This document shows positions 1 to 12,149 of a stretch of 64,000 nt of DNA, in pieces. The stretch is from Deroplatys truncata (taxonomy: Eukaryota; Arthropoda; Insecta; Mantodea; Mantidae). Position numbers and translations under genes: made by a program. The notes below the pieces were generated by a model. The model did no database searches and was not told the origin of the DNA. It worked only from the letters and a program-made list of their open reading frames with translations. The number at the start of each line of letters is the position of its first letter. Position 1 is the first letter of the stretch. The stretch is taken from the NCBI GenBank assembly GCA_030765065.1, contig CM060986.1:79291573-79355572 (forward strand). Reading direction: 5' to 3'.

Positions 1-304
1 CAACTATTCTATCAATACTAACTTTTTATTATAAGTAGGATTTTTTAAAATATACATGAGTAAGACTGCTCTATGTATTTCTTAGTATGTTGTATAAAAT
101 ACCAAACTACAGTTGGACTACCAGAAGGACGCAAGAAGGTGATTGAACTGTAGTTGATTTCTTTACTACGAAATATGCATGTGTAATTACATACCTTTAA
201 AAAAGTTGACCTCACAGATCATTCATGCTCTAGGAAAAGTTCAAATAAGTTGCACTATTGCTGATGGCAACGAAAGTGCCTGGAAACTTCACGGGCAATT
301 GTAT

Positions 305-2046
305 TCAAAGCTTCAGTAACTCAGCAGACAATTTGGATGTTGCAGCAAAACGTTTTAAAGTGTCTATGGCGGTGAACACTTCCTGACAGGTGGATGGAAT
401 GACATAGTCCTCCTCACTTTCTTCTGATGACTGTTCTTGCACTTCACACACAATTGCTTGTGTATCAGTGTCCATTGCAGCACAGGCCACAACATCGTCA
501 TTTGTGCAAGTGAATTCTTAAAACTAATTCCAGGGTTTGCAATGTCTTGTAGAATATCCATTCGTCAGGTGAAGTGGTACTGACATCACCATCTAATTCA
601 CCAACACCATTATCACTATGCCTCCAGGCTCTGCAAAAACAGTTCTGCATGTACTGTGAAGAGAGACATTCCCAAGATGTGGTGATAGCTTTCACTGGTT
701 TAAGAAAACTCCAAATTGGGGTAGCCGTGTTGTTTTCAGCAGCAGGAATTGCAGCCCTCATAAGTAGCTGTGATAAAATCTCTTCATAAGAGCAATAATG
801 CCTTTATCCAAAGGCTGAAGATGACTTGCCGCATTTGGGGGGAAAAAATGCACCTTAACTATAGTTAAGTTCAGTACATGTATGTTATAGGCCGTACACC
901 AGTCCAGTGTCAGAGGAACATTTCTATTCTGAGCGACCATTCGACTGTTGAAGCAAAAATGCCACTTACGAAATGAGCTGTCAATGCAAGCTTTCTTATG
1001 GTGAGCGTAATTGTAAGTTATAGTATCCATGTTTATGTTTTTAAAACAACGTGATTTCTCTGACTTACCACACTTGGACAGAATTTTTCACTGCTGTCTG
1101 TATTATATACAAGGACAAAGTTAGGCATTGTTTACTACATGCTCCACCATGACACTTGGCACATTTTATTCTGAGGGCATGGCTTAGAAAAAGATTGTAA
1201 AAAGGTCCAGTTTCATCCATGTTGAACACATAACCTAATGCATAATTTTCTCTTGTTCAGTCAAATTCATGCAACCAGTAGTTTGCTCCTCATTCATCAA
1301 CTTTATTTGCTTCACCACAAATCACTAATGAAGAAATTGAGTGTCTGTTTTGGAACTGGTACAGCCAACCAAAAGAACTGAAATCTTGAATGTCTAACCT
1401 TTTGGCAATGTCATTTGCTTTTGACTGAATTAATAGGTCCACTTAAAGCTACACTGGAAGTGCATATATGGTCGAACCATTCTAGAAATAATTTGTTGAT
1501 GTCATTGGACTTAGCACTACTAAGTTGTTTAGATTTGTTCCCGGAACTTGATGCAGCGGCATTAAGAATTTTTTCACAATCTTTAATTATTGTGGATAAA
1601 CTAGACCTGGCGATTCCATACTGTTCAGCAATTGTCAGTTTCTTTAATGCACCAAGACCTACTTCCTCTAGGATTTTTAGTTTTGTTAGCAGGTCTATAC
1701 TGGTCTGTTTCCGTTTGGCCATGATTAGTGCCTTACTGCTTGCAAGTTTTAATACGTATGATGAAATTGTACTGGTTATGTTTGAAAGAAATATGTTACA
1801 ACCCAATTGTTGGTGGCACGATGCTTGCAACAATTGTTAATTATTATTGTTAATTCAGTCACTCCTAGTTCACGTACCTAAATAACTGGGTATTTAATAT
1901 GTAAAGGCCTACATAGCAGAGTAAAAACAGGAAATAACAATATGAAATGCTTTGGAGGTTTGTGTTAACTGATAAAACAATACATGCCTGCTGGGACAAA
2001 AATTTTTGTCAATCTTAAGTGAGTTTGTGTAAACTAGGTTTTACTG
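305..2046 (-). mobile_element. Decayed Tigger (pogo/TcMar) DNA transposon
   Basis: Read on the minus strand, the stretch from ATG 1722 down to about 1415 encodes a CENP-B/pogo-type helix-turn-helix (MAKRKQTSIDLLTKLKILEE, later YGIARSSLSTIIKDCEK). Around 1030-760 is the typical Tigger catalytic segment (HFFPPNAASHLQPLDKGI). About 500-305 gives an acidic C-terminal tail (EEDYVIPSTCQEVFTAIDTL). Frameshifts and stops separate the blocks, so the transposase is dead. The element begins on this strand with CAGTAAAACCTAGTTTACAC at 2046, preceded by TA (2047-2048), as expected for a Tigger terminal inverted repeat and target site. I could not find the opposite terminus; it may be eroded or lie before position 1. 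Confidence 0.85.
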
Positions 2047-2048
2047 TA

Positions 2049-4108
2049 AATGTATTTTAAAGAATTTATTTTCCTCTTTAACAAACCTGAAATTGCAAAT
2101 TTTTTATAAATGATTACTATTAATAAACTAGTTATATTATAAAAGAGGGAGATAAATATTTTTACTTTAACAATTCCAGTTTGCTCTAGTCTACATGTGA
2201 GCATCTTAGGATGTAAACCTTAGTAAAAACCCTGTTGCTAATCCACACATTTGCACCCAAGGTCAGCAATTACTGCTAAGATAGACAATTGTTTTCTTAC
2301 ACAAGTAGCTGAACTATCTTTCCTCCAATCAATGGCTGGCAATTCCAAACTTTTATGCATGCTTCGCATGTTAAACTGCTTCACACATTGTTTTGTTTAA
2401 ACAGAGGAAGAGTATTTTACTTTCAATTGGATGCAATTTAAATATGTTAAACTGAAATATCAGTTCAGCTTTTATTTGAATACTATTCACCCAGTACTAC
2501 CAAGTAAGGAAGTTTTACTGCAAGCACTCTTAAAATTGTGGGCAGTTCATAGTACTTCCATTACATTGTATGGGGTAGAAGAAAAAAAATAAAATGAGCA
2601 TGGAAGTTAACATGCAGAAAAAGGAAATTTTTGCACTTTTTTGTGAGACATTGCAACATAAACTGAAAGCTTTTTAAGAGATTGGACAAAGGTGAGATGT
2701 TACGAATTATGACATACGAAAAACACCAAAGGATACTGGAAAAGGAACTGACAGGAGATAGAAAAGTGGTGTTTCAAGCAAGTGACAACATATAATTTTT
2801 TAAACAAACATATTTGTCAGTTTTAATGTTGTATTTGTTATTTTCCACATCATCCGACTTTACTGATAATTCAACCAGGCCATGGCCCATTTAAGTTAGA
2901 TAATTGAGACTCTAGTGTATATTGACGTAAGAGAACAAACAATTTTAACCTGAGACTGCCTCTCAACCCAGAGGGCCGAGTTTGATTCCCTGCTAGAGCG
3001 AGGGAATTTTCTGTAACCAGAGTAATTCCTTATCCTCCGCAGATTCTAGGAAACCTATATTTATACATTTTCTGTGAGTTAGACAGTATTGCACAAGAAA
3101 TCGGAATTATGGTACAGGAACTAGAACATGTAAATGCCAATTTCCTTCGGATATGCAGGGAATGTGTTGCAGCAGAGGCGTATCACTTTCAACATTTTCT
3201 GTACTAAAGGTTATACACAATATGAAAGCTGTAATTTTATTAACTGACTCTAGGACTGTGACCAGTAATGACAAGTGCTGCCGAGAGACACACACAATGT
3301 TATTCGTCACATTGGCAAAGGAAAGGTTCAATGTAAATCAGGCCATTAAGAGTTAAAAGTTCTCATTTACTCTCCCTACTTATTTTCTGTGTTCATACAT
3401 GTTTAATTATGTGGAGAAGGAATGGCATGTAGTTAACTCTTAAAACTGGAGAAATAAGTAGTGTTTTTCGGAGTGCTGTATATAAATGAAAGTTTTTTTT
3501 TTCAAGAGTTGGGGAATGAGTATAACACTTTTACATCAGTAAATCAATAGTTGTTAAACCCATTTATGGTGTAGTTACTAACCTGCAAACCACGTTAGAA
3601 AGGATTGCATAAGCAGAAGAAAGAAGAGAAATCGACTTCATACTCTGTATACCATTCAATCCTAACAACTTCACCTTATTACTGCTATCCTAAACCCACA
3701 AAATTCTGCTCTAAATAAGAGTTAGCAGCATTGCACATATATTTGCTGGGAATTTAATGTTGCTAGGCTTATCATTACTGCCAAAATAGTGCAGTGCAGT
3801 CTGTTCTGGTAGCACAGAGCTTGCCTTTCAATCATAGTCTTGTAGAAGCATCAAAACTCCCAAACAGACCTAACTCCAAAACTTTGATCTAGTCCAGAAT
3901 TGTCAGGTTTGTTGCGAGTGATTGTGACTACACTGCTTTTACTGTTACTATGTAGTAATATATTGCCTTACTGCACATGGTCTGGTGAACAGATAGCAGA
4001 GGTGGTGCCAACCTTCCATTGTAGAAACAAGTGACTGATAAGCAGCAGACCTATTGTTATTGTTGCTACTGTTATCATTTGAACACTGATTAAAGACTTT
4101 TAGAATAA
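2049..4108. other. No gene seen; possible SINE relic
   Basis: AT-rich DNA without a convincing coding block. The only structured piece is about 2950-3060, where a B-box-like GAGTTTGATTCCCTGC follows a tRNA-like stretch, suggesting an old tRNA-derived SINE (low confidence). Short open stretches at 3107-3356 look like chance. Confidence 0.5.
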
Positions 4109-4309
4109 AACTACTTACATGCTTCTATTAATCGGATTCAGGAAGGGGATCCACTTCAAGATCCAAGTGCAGTGCATTATTTGCTTGCACTCAATGTGCT
4201 AGATACACCAGTGAATCCTGGGGTCACAATGCCATCTATGGACGACGTCAGACACTTCTTGCAAAACTTCAACATGTTTAGAACAACGGCTTGCACAGGG
4301 AATTCCTAA
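4109..4309 (+). other. Unassigned open stretch with protein-like composition
   Basis: A 66-codon open stretch ends at TAA 4307-4309. It contains GDPLQDPSAVHYLLALNVLD and, after an 8-residue gap, MPSMDDVRHFLQNFNMF, which look more like real protein than random AT-rich translation. A possible splice acceptor CAG lies at 4139-4141, just before GAAGGGGATCC, but its pyrimidine tract is weak. I do not recognise the family. It may be a terminal exon of a plus-strand gene, a retrocopy, or a transposon fragment. No upstream partner exon was found. Confidence 0.3.
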
Positions 4310-4319
4310 CCAATTATTC

Positions 4320-7017
4320 TTTTTCTATTAATGTCACTTTTTTTCAATTCCCAATTCATATTCTTTAGCATTGTGTTCACATTTTACCTTATTACGTATC
4401 TGATTGCTACAAACCGTATATATGCATGAAAACCATTTCTACATATGCAACCATCAAGAGCCCTGATGGTTGATGGGCATGCTTAGGTTTGTTTGGTTCA
4501 CTTCAACTTAAGGATAAAATAAGTGTGGGCAGGAGCCTAGCAATGCCTTGGTCAAGCTCTGGTGGATTGTAGCAGTTCTTGGCATCAACAAGTCTATTGG
4601 ATTTCTTCAATCTGCAAGGACAAATGCTATGCGACAACTGAAAATCTCATGGAGACAATTGCAGAACTAAAATCCTACATGATAAATTAAGCAACATTTT
4701 GCAACAATTGTTTATATCAACAGCATATACACACACCTACAGGAAACCTGTATGAAGCAGTCGCCAGTCGTTCTTCCAAAAAATGTCATTAGTACAGGTG
4801 ACAGCTAGATTAAGGTTATGAAATTTTTGGAATTGGTAAGAGGTCTGGTTCATCACATAGTGATACAGCAGGACTTACAGTATCTACTGATTTCTTAGCA
4901 TGTGCAAAGTTAAATCATTTGTAAATGAAATCGTCCACTTCTCCATATTTTAACTCCCCCCTTCCCCCCCCCCCCATTCTTTTAAAAATGCTATTCACTT
5001 TTCTCCTGGCACTTTTGAAAATGTCGGCAAGAAATTCTTTCTTATTTTCAAGAATTCTGTTTCTTCTTTCTTCCAACATTAAAATCACCCTAAACTTATC
5101 ACACATTATAATATTCCTTACACATTCACTGACAATGAATTAGTAAACATGAGTGCAGTTGCTTAACAAAGAAAAAGCAACCCACCCACAACTAATGAAT
5201 CGTAAATCAATCTTCATACCACAGAATATGAAAACTGTTCTTGTCCTGAAGACCAATATCAACCCTGATTTTATGGAAGTGACAACCATACATTGACCTC
5301 GCGTGGAGAAAAGGAAAAGGAACAGACAAGGTATGATCCTGTGTTGTAAAACTACTTTTGAGAATCAAAGGCAAGCTTCAGGGTGAAAAGCAATTCCTGG
5401 TGGTTATGACTGGTCATTTAAGGGAGAAGGTGTTAACACAAGCTTTATGGGAAAATTAATCAGTTTCACAGAAAAATGACCATTTATTGAGAAGCTGCTA
5501 AGCGAAGATGGCCATTTAGGCAGAGTTGACTGTATGAAATGAAAGGAAATATACAACAAAGCTTGCTTAAAATGCACCAAAAGGAATAAGCTTTATGCAG
5601 AAAGACCAAGTGAACTAAGCTCGCATGGAAAGAAGGCTTTATTAAGCACTTGTTTTGATGTTTCTATTAGGATAAAATTAAAATGTACTTGGTACAGAGA
5701 ATATAGTCCACTCAACCCAAAATAAAAGGATATTTGGACCTATTACAGCAACATTTCTATTAATTGCTTTATTTTCATTTAGGTAACAAAATTTACTATT
5801 AACCGACACTAAAAATAATAAAAAATTACTAATTCCAACCCCCAGTTCTAATATTTTTATTCATGTTTATTATTTAATGCAATACAAACATTTTTTGACT
5901 GTAATTTATTGCCACCGAGTACAAAGATAAATGGTAATGATTTTCTACATCCAGAGTATATTTGTTTGATATTCATCAATATACATGCTGCAATATCTTA
6001 CAAAAATACTTTATCTGGAATGAAACAACTACATTACCATAATCATCATACTGATGGGCATATGCTGTCAGCCCATAATAACCAAAACTGCCAGTCAATT
6101 CACAACCTAGTACAAGTTCAATTCCTGGATAGGCCAAATTTCCTGGGCAGGGGTTTTCCCTCAGCCTGAAAACAATAACTTACTGTGCCACAACTGATTC
6201 AAGGCTTAATGAATCACCTTTGACTTCCTAATAACAAAAGTGAGTAAAAGGACATATAATAATACCAATAAAAGATATAACAGTTTATGGACAATGCCAC
6301 TATTATGTGCGTATATTATGAAACTTTTCTATGTGTAAGTTCCAATTTGAATGAATAAATTATTGTAAACTCACATGTTTCCATTACATAACAAATAAAA
6401 CATATGTCCCACAAATTGTGTTGGATTTATACTGGTCTGAGAATGTATAAGCATTTATTCCATTTCGAATGAAATATCCACCTACAGAATTTACACATGC
6501 TCTTTTACAATTCTGTAAAAAAACCTAGGTAACTCTGATGGATTAATGAAGTAAAGAGTAACTATTAATATAACCATAAGTAATTTGCATAAAAGCTTTC
6601 CTAAATTTTAAACCATATTTTATTGTATTTCAGCAAAGTTAATGCAATATTTAAATTATGCTCTAGCATTCACAATATACCATATCAAATTGCAAAATAT
6701 TATGTAGGTAATATAATTTTATCAAACCACAATTTTGATCTTAGAATGTCATTTCCATATTACATGTTATCAATTGGATGCAATAAATGAAATAAGGCAA
6801 TGCATGGACGAAGAGTAACTTGCACCTAACACAGGTGTGCATGTGGATCATTAATGTGTGATAACTACGACCATTCAAATGTTGATTGTTAACTTTAGCA
6901 TGAAAAGGAAGCAAATAAAATAAAAATTATTTTTCTGGTAAATACAGGAGATAATTGACTAATTTTGAAGATTTAGAAGCTAGTAACAGTGATGTGTCAT
7001 AATTTAAAATAAAGAAG
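4320..7017. other. No recognisable gene
   Basis: AT-rich sequence with a C homopolymer near 4961-4973. Short broken peptides around 4560-4690 and 5240-5700 (for example SEDGHLGRVD) might be transposon debris, but I cannot place them. If the minus-strand gene continues, a further exon could be hidden here; none with convincing splice sites was found. Confidence 0.45.
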
Positions 7018-7110
7018 AGTTGAGGGTTGTTACACTACACCACTAAAATATTCTTACTTGAACACGTTTCGGGAGATGGCTTGTTCCCATCGTCAGCATG
7101 TTCTCAACTC
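7018..7110 (-). repeat. Retroelement 3'-end-like motif with hammerhead-like core
   Basis: On the minus strand 7096-7063 reads CTGACGATGGGAACAAGCCA followed shortly by CCCGAAACGTG. The flanks carry a short inverted match (GAGTTGAG / CTCAACTC). The same scheme (CTGAnGA, small stem, GAAAC) recurs near 61191 and 63329 in this window. Such motifs are common in 3' regions of LINE and Penelope-like retroelements. Confidence 0.4.
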
Positions 7111-7566
7111 ATAATAAACTTTAGGTCTCTGAAATAGTATCAAACCCTAGTTTTGGATATTTTTAAGCAACATATGCAAACAGAAATCTATTTTTGAATC
7201 ACACAATTTTTGTTTGTCAAAAATTCCATCCTGCTATGACAGTGAACTTGAATCCTGAGTGCATCTAAATATCTTTGTCAAGGATTTCAACAATTTAATA
7301 ATTTTTTTTTAAATTTAACATCTACCTGAACTTATATTTTCAACCTTCATGCTTAGTGATTAACCATTTTTGTTATGTGACATCTGTTTACAACAGCTGA
7401 CCCAAAGCATTATTACTTCTAACAGAGCCAAAACTATGAACGTAGAAGGCAGAAGCAATGCCCCTTTGAAATATACAACATATAAATTACAACTTAAGAA
7501 CTTATATTATGCACAATATTGCTGCCTTATGTATAACATACATGAAAATGTAGCATTTCAACTTAC

Positions 7567-7683
7567 CCTAAATAAATGGCTTTTTCCTTCACGGTCTTTT
7601 GGTCGTTTGTATGTAATAGCTTCATCTAATAAAGCTTTAAGTTGACCATCATCTAAGTTGGACACATCTGGATTTTTTTCTTC
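7567..7683 (-). CDS. Internal exon (exon 2 found) of unrecognised conserved gene
   Basis: A 117-nt exon of 39 codons, phase 0 at both ends. On the minus strand it follows a clean acceptor (TTATCTCCACAACAG, AG at 7685-7684) and is followed by a consensus donor GTAAGT (7566-7561). It encodes EEKNPDVSNLDDGQLKALLD and then EAITYKRPKDREGKSHLFR, charged and soluble with no membrane segment. Its phase matches the first exon at 29658-29816, whose last codons (KPEDKQ) join smoothly to EEKNPD, so I pair them across a 21,974-nt intron. The LDDGQLKALLDEA / YKxPKDREGK block looks strongly conserved, but I cannot name the family with confidence. The next exon downstream was not found in 1-7560. Confidence 0.8.
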
Positions 7684-8299
7684 CTGTTGTGGAGATAAAA
7701 ACCAATTTAGTTTATGTTTAAACAAAGCTTACATTTTATGTAAGTTTAGATTTACTATCTCTCTGTATGACTCTTTTTAAAAATTTCTGAAACAGCACAA
7801 ATAAACCAATATGAATTAGCAAAAGAGAATCCGCAAAATACTCCTCTAATGCACAAGATTAAAGATAGGGATTTTTTAATTTTTGCTATTGTGGATACCC
7901 TGAGATCCCAAAACCTGTGCACACTACCTCACTATCAACAATGAAATACATGATTACATAATCATGATAGCCCATTATAGTCTGCTGGTTTTAATACTGT
8001 GGATACATGCACAAATTATGAAAATGTTCTGGGTGATTTAAGTGAACTATGCTACTTAAATGTCAGCCACATGGCAGCAACTTACTTCTATGGTACAGTT
8101 TGCACAAACAAGATGGAAGAGTGTACTGTGTCCATGCATTGCAAGTAACTGCACAAACTTCAGTATGAAGTTGGTCTTCAAAAGAGGAGGTTGTCGAGAT
8201 CAGAACATTATGACCGAAAGATTTATTTCTGTTATAAGCATTTCTCCTTAGCTTATTGGTGAAAAGAAAGGTCACCAAATGCTCCGGATAAAAATGATG

Positions 8300-8670
8300 C
8301 AAAAAGTGGCTTCTGAGAAGAAAGGTACACTCGCATATAAATTTAATGAAACACTTAAGAGAAGATCCAGATGACTTTAATTACTTGATAATGGATAAAA
8401 GTGACAATATAAAGAATTACTCCATTTGGTGGCACCTGTAATTGGACAGAAGATTGATGCGTGAATCTGTATCTCCTCATGAAAGAATGAGTTGCACTTT
8501 AAGGTTTTTAGCTACTGGGAGATCATACAGAGATTTAAGATTTAATTTCTGTATCATCTTTTGGCAAGACACATTCTTCTTATTCCTAGAATATTCCTTA
8601 TACTTTAACTTCCAAACGCATGGCAATTTATATAATTTTATAAACTTGGTGATAAAATGCTTGGAATGAG
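8300..8670 (+). mobile_element. PIF/Harbinger transposase remnant
   Basis: The plus strand shows EDPDDFNYLIMDKSDNI and then LMRESVSPHERMSCTLRFLA with TGRSYRDLRF. This matches the N-terminal part of HARBI1-like transposases, where an E-D-P-x-x-Y-x-N-x-L-x-M block is followed by I-S-P-x-E-R-L-x-x-T-L-R-F-L-A-T-G. At least one frameshift separates the blocks and the DDE region is absent, so it is a truncated relic inside the large intron. Confidence 0.75.
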
Positions 8671-9531
8671 TGTGTACATCACACATCTTGCATTAAACTT
8701 CCCTTCTGGCTGAAGGCACGGCTTGTAAACTGTCCGCCTGCACACACTTAAGAGTTTGCACAAGTCAAATCTTCAGCACTGCAACATTTACACAGGCCGA
8801 GCTTATTGTCTTGCCATTCACATGCATGTTGTTCCCGATATAAACTGGTTTGCGCAAGAAAGACTGCGATAATGTGTGCATGTGCAACCGGCGCATTAAG
8901 GCAGTATTCATAGTATGGTATGAGTAGAAACTGTTTTATTTACAACTGTTTAAGGATTTCTATATTCATAAATAAAGATCTGTGCTAATTGAGATTTTAA
9001 AGCCTAAGTGCAGTTCAAGGACAACTTATATCTGCAAAAGTGGCTTTTGAGTTGGTTGTCGCATATAGAAGGCAACATGTAAAACAATAAGGAGAAATAT
9101 GGATCAAATTTGGAAATTAAATATGAAGACAAATTTTAGAAGCTTATACATACTATAAAAAAATTCAAGATAATCAACTGCTACATCTTAGCCATTTTAC
9201 GAGTTTACTCTGTGCATTTCGATCCAACATAATGCTGCCAATTTTCTGAGTCTTCTTGTATCACTGCTACCCAACAAATCAGGGATGTCACATAACAAAA
9301 ATGTCCAATAAAATGACTGCTTAGATTGGGATTTTCTTTTCTACTACGGCAATAACATTGATTTATGAACATTTCTTGTTAAAAAATGTGCTATCCAAAG
9401 GCTATAAGAGAGAACAAAGATGCATATTTCATTATAATGCAGCAGGGCTTAATACTAGTATTTCTATACCAAGCGTGTTTATGAAATAAAACATATAAGA
9501 CAATTATTATATCCCATTTCATAAAATGGGC

Positions 9532-9803
9532 CTTTATTTATGGATGTTGTTTAACCACTATGGTTCTTAGCACCTCATTCTATATTGGGCATGAATAACT
9601 GGAAATTTTGCTCAGAGGCCTCTTTATCAGGCTTGAGGATCTTTTGTGTGCTGTAAATCTACACCACGGGACCACCACTTTACTTCCCTTCCAAAGGAAA
9701 CCATGCTAAGGATTTTTACGCACCCAAAAACGTCCTGCACTGTGTTTGAACCAGTGACCAAAGACTTAAAGGCTAGCATGGTACCCCTAGACCACGGAGG
9801 ACA
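9532..9803 (-). repeat. SINE-A copy (tRNA-derived), minus orientation
   Basis: Matches the copies at 30940, 33404 and 37981. The tRNA-like head is at the right end (ACCACGGAGGA ... GCTAGCATGGTA) and the shared body is CTCAGAGGCCTCTTTATCAG ... CATGCTAAGGATTTTTACG. The B box is degraded (GTTTGAACCAGTGACC in plus-strand reading). It lies in the intron of the minus-strand gene. Confidence 0.85.
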
Positions 9804-10254
9804 ATACCCATTTCATTCTTGCTTTAGCAAAATATATCTTTGCATATCTCAATATTGAGAATGCCCCTAGATAGAACCACTACACATAGTGGATGAAGTA
9901 TCTATTTAAGAAAGGGGTTATGTTTATTATTCACAAATATTTCAAACATACAGAATGAAACAAAAGTACATGGAAGTAGAAACACATTGTTGCAATGCTT
10001 TTATTCTTTCTTTGTGCCAGTTTTTGTCTTCTAAACGAGCTTTTTGTCTTCTGTTAGTGCTATTGTTTTTGGAATTTAATTTGAGAATAGACATCTTCTC
10101 CTCTTACAGTCAATCACAATAGATGACTGTCTTGTTCAGAGCTGCTAAGGAGCAATGATGTTATGATTTGCACTGTGTAGGCACATTTTCTTTTCTTTTT
10201 TAAATATTTTATTAGTATTGTTTAACTGTTCTTACTGCATACACATCATAGGTG

Positions 10255-10450
10255 GACAGGGATAATACATCAAATGATATAATTGGGAAAGGAAGTGTTC
10301 CAGGATTAAATTTAGGGTACCTTCTCGGATTTGCCAGTTATGAAGACTGAGGAAAACCTGGAAGAAACCTCAATCAGGGAGCACAGTGCTGGCAGGATTT
10401 GAACCAAAGGCCTAATGTTCTACCTGTGACAGTGTGGTGCAATAGACTAA
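10255..10450 (-). repeat. SINE-D copy (tRNA-like), minus orientation
   Basis: In minus reading a B-box-like GGTTCAAATCCTGCCAGCA is followed by a body with GAGGTTTCTTCCAGGTTTTC and CATAACTGGCAAAT. The same body occurs at 55330-55505, so this is an interspersed family distinct from SINE-A. Confidence 0.65.
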
Positions 10451-12149
10451 CAGATCATGGAACAAGTTTTCAGTGATGGAACATACTAATTTGCACTTGC
10501 TCTAAGTCAGCATCTATGAACAGGAAAATATACGCCGGCATTACAGCAGTCAAGGAAACCCAAACCAATGCAATATCTTTTAAAATAAGAGAGACATCTA
10601 TGGAGAACTTGGATAACAGACATTAATAAGGAGCATAATGTTCAATCAGATTAATGGAATATACAAACTGCTTATCAGATATTGAATTTGGTTTCATATT
10701 TGGAAATGGCAAGGCACAGCTAATTCTAAATATTTAGTCATCTTTACTTGGACTTCATCACTGTAATGGTGGAAAGTTCAGCCTCATGCAGCATTTGCAA
10801 GGCTTTAATTCTTTATCATCTTTTGGTAGTTGTGGAATGTAACATTATTTACTTCCTTGTACATAGATTTAGAACATCTGGTTCCTATCTGTTCCTGAAA
10901 ATGAGAAAGATGTGACAATTTCTGGACTAATCTACAGTTAAGTGTTTTGTATACAGGTATGTCTTTTCTCTACAAGGTACGAATGCAATTCCTGTCTGAA
11001 TTGAAAAAATAGGAAGATTACACCACCTTGAAAAAACCAACAGGTCTGAAATGGCATAAAAAGTGTGTTCAGTTCTCAAATAAATATTTTATATACAATG
11101 ATATTGATGCATTAACACATTTTAAACACGTAAAAAACACTGAGGAAGTTGCTCAACTTTTCTTTTTCCTTGTGGGCACTACGCGGTTTGAATAAGCTTG
11201 CTATGTGCAACAAAGACAAATGATTTCAAAGGACAACAAATAAATGATGTAGATACATAGCTGCATTAGAAGATCCTGTCACCTTTGTTTTTAATCTGCC
11301 CAACTTTGTTCTCAGCATTTACTTGTGCGCTCAGATTTTATTCCCACTTATAATTTTCAATGAATCTGTGTTAATGCAGTGAAACTTATAAAAGCCAGTG
11401 TATGCAAATAACAATTCATCCTATCAACTATCAATCTGTACACACTATACCAACACTGATAAGAAGCTGTAAACATTTTACTGCCAAAATACCTTAATGG
11501 TAATCAGCTGTGACAGCTCAATTCTCCACAATATGAGCAGTTACAATCATTGCTTTACATTCCTTACTGGTATGGTTATTTTCAAAACACAATCATTAAA
11601 AGAAGATATCAACTTGGCAACCATCACCCAAGTAAAATAATTCTATAATTCTACCTCAGCTAAAACTTTTTTTTCCACTAAGAGTGAAGAATTAATTTTT
11701 CTGTTAATGGAATTTTAGATGATTACATTTATTAATCAAATCAAATTGTACTTAAACAAAACATTAAAAGATTTACCAAAGGTTAACGAGTACCTGAAGA
11801 TGAACAAATTGATGTTGCCAAAAACACAAAGGAGAAACAGAGTGTTCCATTTACTCACCCTAGCAGTTAAATGCATTACTCTGTTTTTTTTTTGGGGGGG
11901 GGGGTTTATGAGTAGTAGCAGAGCAATATGGCAAATAAAAAACTAAAATTAAAAAACATTTTTTATGCTGCCTATCTTTTCTTTGATCCACATCTTTCCT
12001 TTGTCTTTATACGAAAGGACCCATGTTGCTAAAATATTTTTGTGGCCCCTTCAACAAACTAATTACCATTCCAGACATAAGTATAGACCAGCAAAAGTTT
12101 TTTTCATATTCTAAAAACACATAAGAATGGCCTACGATTACATTGTCAC
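10451..12149. other. Intronic, no gene seen
   Basis: AT-rich intron sequence of the minus-strand gene. The only notable structure is a T run followed by a G run at about 11885-11905. Confidence 0.6.
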
